From: Lactuca virosa
Lineage: Eukaryota > Streptophyta > Magnoliopsida > Asterales > Asteraceae
Length of the DNA stretch: 64,000 bases
NCBI GenBank assembly: GCA_928212115.1
Contig: CAKMRJ010005634.1
Coordinates: forward strand, 127,875,248-127,939,247
Direction of reading: 5' to 3'
The notes under the pieces were generated by a model. It saw only the letters and a list, made by a program, of their open reading frames with translations. It searched no databases and was not told the DNA's origin. Both the position numbers and the translations under genes were made by a program. Position 1 is the first letter of the stretch; the number at the start of each line of letters is the position of its first letter. Positions 58,043 through 64,000 of this stretch are shown piece after piece.

Positions 58043-59295
58043 ACGATAATTTGTCATTCATTGGACGTTTTTCTGAAGAATGCTCCAAGCAGTCACATGT
58101 CAACGTGTAGCCTTCAAAAGGTCGTTTTAACTTCAGTATGCAAGAGTTGAGATTTGAGTCGATGAGCGACGATTATGGCTTAGATACAGATGTCTAACAA
58201 GGGTACGATTGTCGTTTGGGCTAAGGTATCCTCTCGATTGTTAATGCGTAATTTCTTTTATGTAAATATTGAGTCATGAAGGGTTGATAAACCCAATATA
58301 GTATTTGAAACTCTTAACCCAATGTTGTTATGAGCTGACGGATAAAGAAATAGATAAAGAGTTTATGTGGTGGAACTCTCGATTGGATAATGAGGATTGT
58401 AAACCCTAGTTCACTAATTTGCCCGACACCGATTGTAAGATTGGACTATTGGCTTATGGAGTTAAGCCATTTGGTAATGGTTTTTAGGAGCTTAGTGATT
58501 TGGTAACAAATGGTTACCAAGCTGTATTAGAGATCAGGAAAAGGTCATTGTAATTGATATGATAAATAAGCTCCTAAGTGTATTAAGACAAGTTCTGAGG
58601 AACTTGGTATTTGTCCAGATAGGTTGGACCAGCGTTTGAACTAAGAGATAGAGTGAGGCTAGAAGCCAAATTGAAAGTTAGTCTTCACTAACTAGCGAGG
58701 TGAGTACATGTGGATTTTTCCTTTGAGGTACATGGCATATTAGTATAGTTTTTCTGTGAAAATATTTCTTGCTTCAAAAAGTAATAAATCCAAGATAGAA
58801 AGTAAACAAACTCTTTTTCTAAAGAGTTAGTTAAAGATTTTGAAAGGAAAATGTTTTCGAACAAATGAGCTCTTTTATGATCTATGGTTAGCTAGCTACG
58901 ATTTGTTACATAAATTGTTGAAAAGGATTAAAGAACTACATTTTACAATTAGAGCATGTTCGACTATTTTACTATGCAATGTTATTAATGAAAGTGCATG
59001 ACCATAACATCAATCATTTGTGTGTGATTGAGTAAGTAAAAGAAAGTAGTGATCATGCATCATGTGAGTGATTTGTATAGTCATGAGAAAGTGACGGCTA
59101 GTCCAAGGGGTCAGCGTGAGGACCAAAGTTGCCTAGTGGTTCACGTGGGAATCAATTACGGGGCCTTACATGGGTGATTTGATCCTCGATAAAGGCTAGA
59201 ATTCTGAGTCACATATGTGACTAGCTCGTTCAACGTGTATTCAAGGGGCCTTAATTATTCAGTATATTCTGATGATGCTCAGCGTATCTGAGCCT

Positions 59296-59692
59296 AGGGG
59301 TGGCAAATCGGGCCATCGTGTTGTGTTTCTGTTTGACACGACACGACACGATAAGGTTTCATGTAAAACGAACACGACACGATGTCGTATTTTTTTAATT
59401 AACACGAAAACGAACCGATTAAAAAACAAAAAACACGACACGACACGACAAAGATGTCATAAAATAGCAACTGATTTATTTAATTAATATTTAATCATAC
59501 AAAACACGAAAAACATGACATATAAATGCTAAATCGTGTTGAATCTTGAACACAAACACGAAACGACACGGCATTGTGTTTTTTACACTTGACACGAACA
59601 TGACACGAACACGAATTCGAATTTCAGTTTCGTCGCAATTTCGTTTCGTGTAGTGCATTTTTGTTGTGTCGTGTCATCAATTGTCACCCCTA
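59296..59692. mobile_element. Foldback element, CACGACA-rich
   Basis: AGGGGTGGCAAATCGGG at the left and ATTGTCACCCCTA at the right. ACACGACACGAC repeats pair with GTGTCGTGTC on the other arm. Same as 17613-18009. Confidence 0.6.
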
Positions 59693-60245
59693 TGTAAGCC
59701 TAATCTAGGGTGTTTATGTGCTGCTTTATGTGACCAGCCCAATTAGGGGTGTGAATGTTCTTGTCACTTATGTGACTAGCCTAATTTGGGGGTGGTCCTT
59801 ATGGGTATTAGACTTGACAGATATCTGAGGCTCGGGAAGGCCCGAGAAGATTTGTAATGAGTGAGGAAATACATATCATGGGTTGCCTTTTGTTTATAAA
59901 TGCATGTGAAATTATAATTTTATCAAATGATTTTGTGTCTAAACCCATGTAGCTCACAAGAAAGTTTTTGTCTTACGTATTTTTGCTTGAAACGTCATGT
60001 ATTCTAGGTATTAAGATACAACCTAGAGAGCCGAGTAAAATAGCAGAGAGACAATGGATAGAAACTGGGCATAACTTTACTATGGTTTATTGTATCAGTT
60101 GTAATACCCAAAGGAATCTTTTTACTAATATATTTATAAATGAAATGAGAAAATTTTCGGGACCATATTTTATAAATGGGTTCCGTTGACAGAAAATGTT
60201 TTATAAGCCATAGTATTTTAATATAAAAGATCAGGTGTTACAAGT

Positions 60246-60258
60246 TTGTACCAGAGCC
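60246..60258 (+). other. Primer-binding-site-like sequence
   Basis: TTGTACCAGAGCC directly after the LTR end. Two mismatches to the Met-tRNA site. Confidence 0.5.
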
Positions 60259-60604
60259 ATATTTTAAGCGAATTAAGTTTGGTAAGTCCATACCTAGGCT
60301 TAAACCATGAGGTGCAAGAAGGAACCAGAGTGGTTTAGGGCCATTACTAGTGATATTAGTAGGTCCAATGAGTTATATCAAGGTTGCTCTTGTGTAAGAA
60401 CGAAATGTCATTTTGCAAAATGAAATATGAGTTGGCTCTCCTCGTAAAGATATTGTGATTGAAAAAGAGGATTGATGTTATTCTTATTTTGATAGAATGA
60501 TACATCAAAAGTGATGTGTGTCCTAGTGTGTGGATAATAAAGGATTGGATAGACATTTCTATCTCATTGTTAAGTGTTGGTAACTAGAAAGTTGCTAAGA
60601 GGAC
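60259..60604 (+). other. Gypsy leader joined to copia sequence
   Basis: No gag. The boundary with the copia element is not visible to me. Confidence 0.4.
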
Positions 60605-62410
60605 AGTGGGAGGCAAATTGATCTTGAAGAGCTTCAAGAGTAAAGCGATGAAGGAACCTCTAACACTAGCACTCAACTTGAGGAGGAGACTCCTGTTGAA
60701 CCAGTTGACGAGTCCTTACCTCTGAGACGTTCCAGTAGAGTTAGTGTTCCACCTGTATTATATGGTTTCCATATAACTGCTGAGGGTGATACGTTTATTA
60801 GTGATAGTACACTGAGAAATATGGATGAACCTAACAACTACAAGGAAGCCATGGCGGGCCCAGAGTCTACGAAGTGGAAAGAGGCAATGGACAACGAGAT
60901 TTCGTCCATGTATGACAATCAAGTTTGGAACTTGGTTAACAATGTACCGGGTCGTAAGACGGTCGAGTGCAAGTGGATCTTCAAGAAGAAGACCGAAATG
61001 GATGGGAAAGTGCACACGTTCAAGGCACGACTGGTTGCGAAGGGTTTCACTCAAACTCTAGGAGTTGACTATGATGAGACCTTCTCACCAGTGGCCAAAA
61101 TCAAGTCTATTTGGGTCATGCTAGCCATAGCTACGTTTCATGATTATTAAATATGGCAGATGGACATCAAAACTGCTTTCCTTAATGGGAAGTTGGCTGA
61201 AGATGTTTACATGAGTCAGCCAGAGGTTTTTGTAGATGCGAAGTACCCGAATAGAGTGTGAAAGCTTGAGAAATCCATCTATGGATTGAAACAAGCATCT
61301 CGCAGATGGAATCTTTGTTTCGATGAGAAGGTCAAAGGGTTTGGTTTTTCGATCAGCGAGGATGAGTCTTGCGTATATGTCAAAACTAGTGGGAGTATAG
61401 TTAGCTTCCTAGTATTGTATGTGGATGACATACTGCTCATAGGAAACGACATTCCAACCTTGCTGGAGGTTAAGTCCTGGCTTGGGAAGTGTTTTGCTAT
61501 GAAGGATCTAGGAGAGGCGGCCTATATTCTGGGGATAAGGATCTTGAGAAATCAGAGTAAGAGACTAATAGGACTTAGTCAAATTACTTACTTGGATAAG
61601 GTGTTGACACGTTTCAACATGGAGAAATCCAAGAAAGGGGAATTGCCTATCCAGAGCAATGCCAAAATGAGTAAGGATCAGTGTCCGAGAACTGAAGAAA
61701 AGATAGCGGATATGAGTCAAGTGCCATATGCTTCCGCCGTTTGCTCGATCATGTATGCTATGACATGTACTCGCCCTGATGTGGCTTTTTCTTTGAGCAT
61801 GGTTAGTCGATATCAAGGGAACCCTGGTAGAGCTCACTAGACAGTAGTTAAGAACATTCTTAAGTATCTGCGAAGGACGAAGGACTAGGTCCTCGTACTT
61901 GGTGGAAGTGAAGACTTGAGAGTGAAAGGGTATAGTGACGCCAACTTTCAGACCGACAGAGATAACTTCCGCTCTCAGTCGGGTTGGGTATTTACCCTGA
62001 ATGGAGGAGCAGTGACTTGGGAAAGTTCCAAGCAGGAGACCGTAGATGATTTAACGTGCGAATCAGAGTACATAGCAGCAAGTGAGGTGTCGAAGGAGGC
62101 GATATGGTTGAAGAACTTCATTGGAGACCTTGGAGTTGTACCAGCCATAAAGGAGCCTATGAAGATTTTCTGCTATAAAGAGGGAGCGGTTGCCTTGTCC
62201 AAGGAACCAAGAGATCATGGTAGATCCAGACACATCGACATAAAACACCACTTCATCAGACATCGGGTAGAAGAAGGACTCCTCGTAGTCAAGAGGGTAT
62301 CGTCATAAGAGAACCCATCAGATCCCCTTATGAAGGGACTGAGTAGGGTTAAGCATCTGCAACATGCTAGGAACATTGGTCTGAAGGACGATATTAGTTT
62401 TAGTGATTAG
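60605..62410 (+). pseudogene. Ty1/copia pol remnant: RT and RNase H
   Basis: Begins in the integrase-RT linker (SGRQIDLEELQE, then RRSSRVSVPPVLYGFH). RT follows with WKEAMDNEISSMYDNQVWNL, VAKGFTQTLGVDYDETFSPV, QMDIKTAFLNGKL, SIYGLKQASRRW and the catalytic LYVDDILL (YVDD near 61418-61429). RNase H follows with GYSDANFQTDRDNFRSQSGW, CESEYIAASEVSKEAIWL and KHHFIRHRVEEGLL. At least five in-frame stops (61148-61150, 61259-61261, 61838-61840, one near 61886, 62306-62308) inactivate it. Two replace tryptophans (TGG to TAG), typical of methylcytosine decay. Gag and integrase core are absent, so the element is 5'-truncated. Confidence 0.9.
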
Positions 62411-63208
62411 ATAGACAGTTAGAAACTTGTGACATTATAAATGTAATTTACATTTGATGATTAAGTAATGGATGATTTATTTATGAGTAAAGTTTACTAT
62501 CTTCTGTCAATTGTTTATTTTGGGTTTCATTTGCATGTTTTACTTCCTGAATAATAGGATTATTCGGATTATCCACAGCCAGACATAGCAAAGGTTGCTG
62601 CAACGTTCATGAGTACTCCTGAAATAAGAATTTGAGTATTAGAATAAACTCACGCTCATATGAATCACTTAATGGAATTTATCACGAGTGATTGTGAGAC
62701 GATAATATCGTATATTCTTTAAACCGAGATATATTAGTTGTTGTTTACGAGTTGGTTGTACATTGATAGTGTGTAAACACATCAGTAACTTGATGTTATA
62801 AAATGCATTGTTGTGTACGATTTTATGAGTAAATAGTGCAAGCATATAAGTCAAAGTTTATCTGTTCCTTTTATCCTAAGAGGTTAAAAGCGATATCTTG
62901 GGCCCCTCGATGATTTTGTGTTGACTTATGTGCTGGGCCCGGTTAGGACTGAATTGATGTGTTCAATTAAGTTCTATGTCAAACAAATCAGAAATCGGGA
63001 AACAAACTGTTGGACATTGAGTATGACTCTATTCCATGTCTTTGTCCACCGGATATCTTGAGAACGGAGGATTATATGATCCCTTATCTAAAGAACGCGT
63101 CATTGACTAAGTCATAGTTCGACAGCGGCTTTTGAGAGTTACGATTGCTAATCGGATTTTGAATTCGTACTTTCAGATATAGTTATTAGACTTATCCAAG
63201 TGGGAGAC
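62411..63208 (+). other. Copia 3' untranslated region
   Basis: Non-coding, ending in the purine tract AAGTGGGAGAC before the LTR. Confidence 0.6.
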
Positions 63209-64000
63209 TGTTGGATTAGCTGTCTAAGCCCATAACTATAATTGTTTTGTACTTGACCCAATAGTAGTATGGTCCTTTGGGTTGCCTTCACCATAGCAAT
63301 TTGATAGGATGAATTATGGAGAAAGAGGTAGTTTTATGATTTATTAATATATTATAAGAATAATATATTAATTGAGAAATCATATTATATAATTAGTATT
63401 GATCAGAAATTAATTTGGAAATAATTTAGTGATCAAAAGAGACTGATTGAAATAACGGGGACTGATTATGTAAATCAGTAATAGTTGTAGTTTGGGCTGA
63501 TGGACCCTATTGATATGGGTTGGACGAAAATCTATGGGAAGCCCATAGAGTTTTCGTCCAAGGCCTATCATGTGGGGGGTCTGTGGATTGCTTAAGGCCT
63601 AAGCAAGGAAATTAGGGTTTCCAGAGATAACCCTAAGCAACCTCAACTATGAAAGGAACCCCAAGGCACCTAAAATCAAAACTATGCTTCCATAAAGAAC
63701 CCTAGCCGATTTTAGAGCCTCCCTCCTCTCTCTCTCTTCTCTCTCATTCATCCATTGTTACTTGGTGTTTGTGACTCCATTAGAGGTGCAACAATTAAGG
63801 CACTAAGCTCTTGAAGGTCAAGATCAACAAGATACAAGAAAAGGTAATCTTCTAACTATGTTTAGTTATCAATTTCGAAAATTGTATGCTAGATTAGGGT
63901 TTGCTTTGGATAATTAATTTGCATGTATAACTTGAGAAAAACTTAGATCCAAAGCATTAGGGTTGCATGTGCATCATATGAATGTTGTAGTTCTCAAACC
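63209..64000 (+). mobile_element. Copia 3' LTR (runs to window edge)
   Basis: Starts TGTTGGATTAGCTG. Matches 21527-22322 with a shorter CT tract. The end is cut by the window. Confidence 0.7.

Larger units (their letters stand above)
57011..60242 (+). mobile_element. Gypsy 5' LTR with nested insertions
   Basis: TGTAACATCG to GGTGTTACA with matching inverted ends. A primer-site-like TTGTACCAGAGCC follows at 60246-60258. It contains the LINE fragment, a TATA-like box and the CACGACA foldback. Paired motifs such as GTTAGTTTTCACTAACTAAC (near 57471) and GTTAGTCTTCACTAACTAGC (near 58676) are internal repeats of the LTR. No internal gag or pol of this element remains. Confidence 0.65.
41741..64000 (+). 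repeat. Long direct repeat, copy B
   Basis: Second copy of 1-22322. It is continuous with the left unique DNA: the minus-strand element and the Tekay-like element both span position 41741 with correct structure and a matching target duplication, so copy B sits in an intact nested context. Where the copies differ in coding remnants, copy B usually keeps the longer frame. Confidence 0.95.

Overview
This is nuclear DNA of a plant. The evidence is plant-type spliced gene remnants (a plastid-type adenylosuccinate lyase and a dynamin-related protein 4), Ty3/gypsy and Ty1/copia LTR retrotransposons with Met-tRNA primer sites, a Helitron, foldback elements and long TA microsatellites. The retrotransposon style resembles Asteraceae (lettuce or chicory type), but that is an impression from memory, not a proof. 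I see no intact host gene. The only sizeable open frames are a 242-codon retrotransposon gag and a 465-codon, N-terminally truncated DRP4.

Layout. The window contains a near-identical direct repeat. Copy A (1 to about 22322) and copy B (41741 to 64000) lie about 41.7 kb apart, with unique DNA (22323-41740) between them. Similarity runs off both window ends, so the window looks like about 1.5 periods of a 41.7-kb unit, either a real tandem duplication or an assembly duplication. Each copy holds, in order: part of a minus-strand gypsy element, the 3' half of a plus-strand gypsy element, remains of a chromodomain gypsy element, a foldback element with a nested hAT-like element, an ADSL pseudogene, a truncated DRP4 on the minus strand, a 3.2-kb gypsy LTR holding LINE and foldback insertions, and a decayed copia element with its 3' LTR.

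Unique part. 22.3-30 kb is AT-rich and holds a probable non-autonomous Helitron, a large foldback between TA tracts and a LINE 3' end. From 30.2 kb comes a gypsy LTR carrying a foldback, then an integrase fragment of a chromodomain gypsy element.

The nesting can be read base by base. A Tekay-like gypsy element occupies 32216-48988, flanked by the duplicated target TAAAA, and interrupts the older integrase frame, which resumes after 48993. That element is itself split after codon 8 of its gag by a minus-strand, gag-only element (35951-42817).

The most unusual signal is a family of hairpin modules in these two gypsy elements. Each is about 150-190 bp with a strongly conserved loop of about 50 nt around a core reading CTGTTCCTTGTTTGGTTGTG on the element's sense strand. 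The arms differ greatly between modules yet remain self-complementary within each. At least eight occur in the single nested locus, all in the same orientation relative to their host element. All alignments were made by eye.
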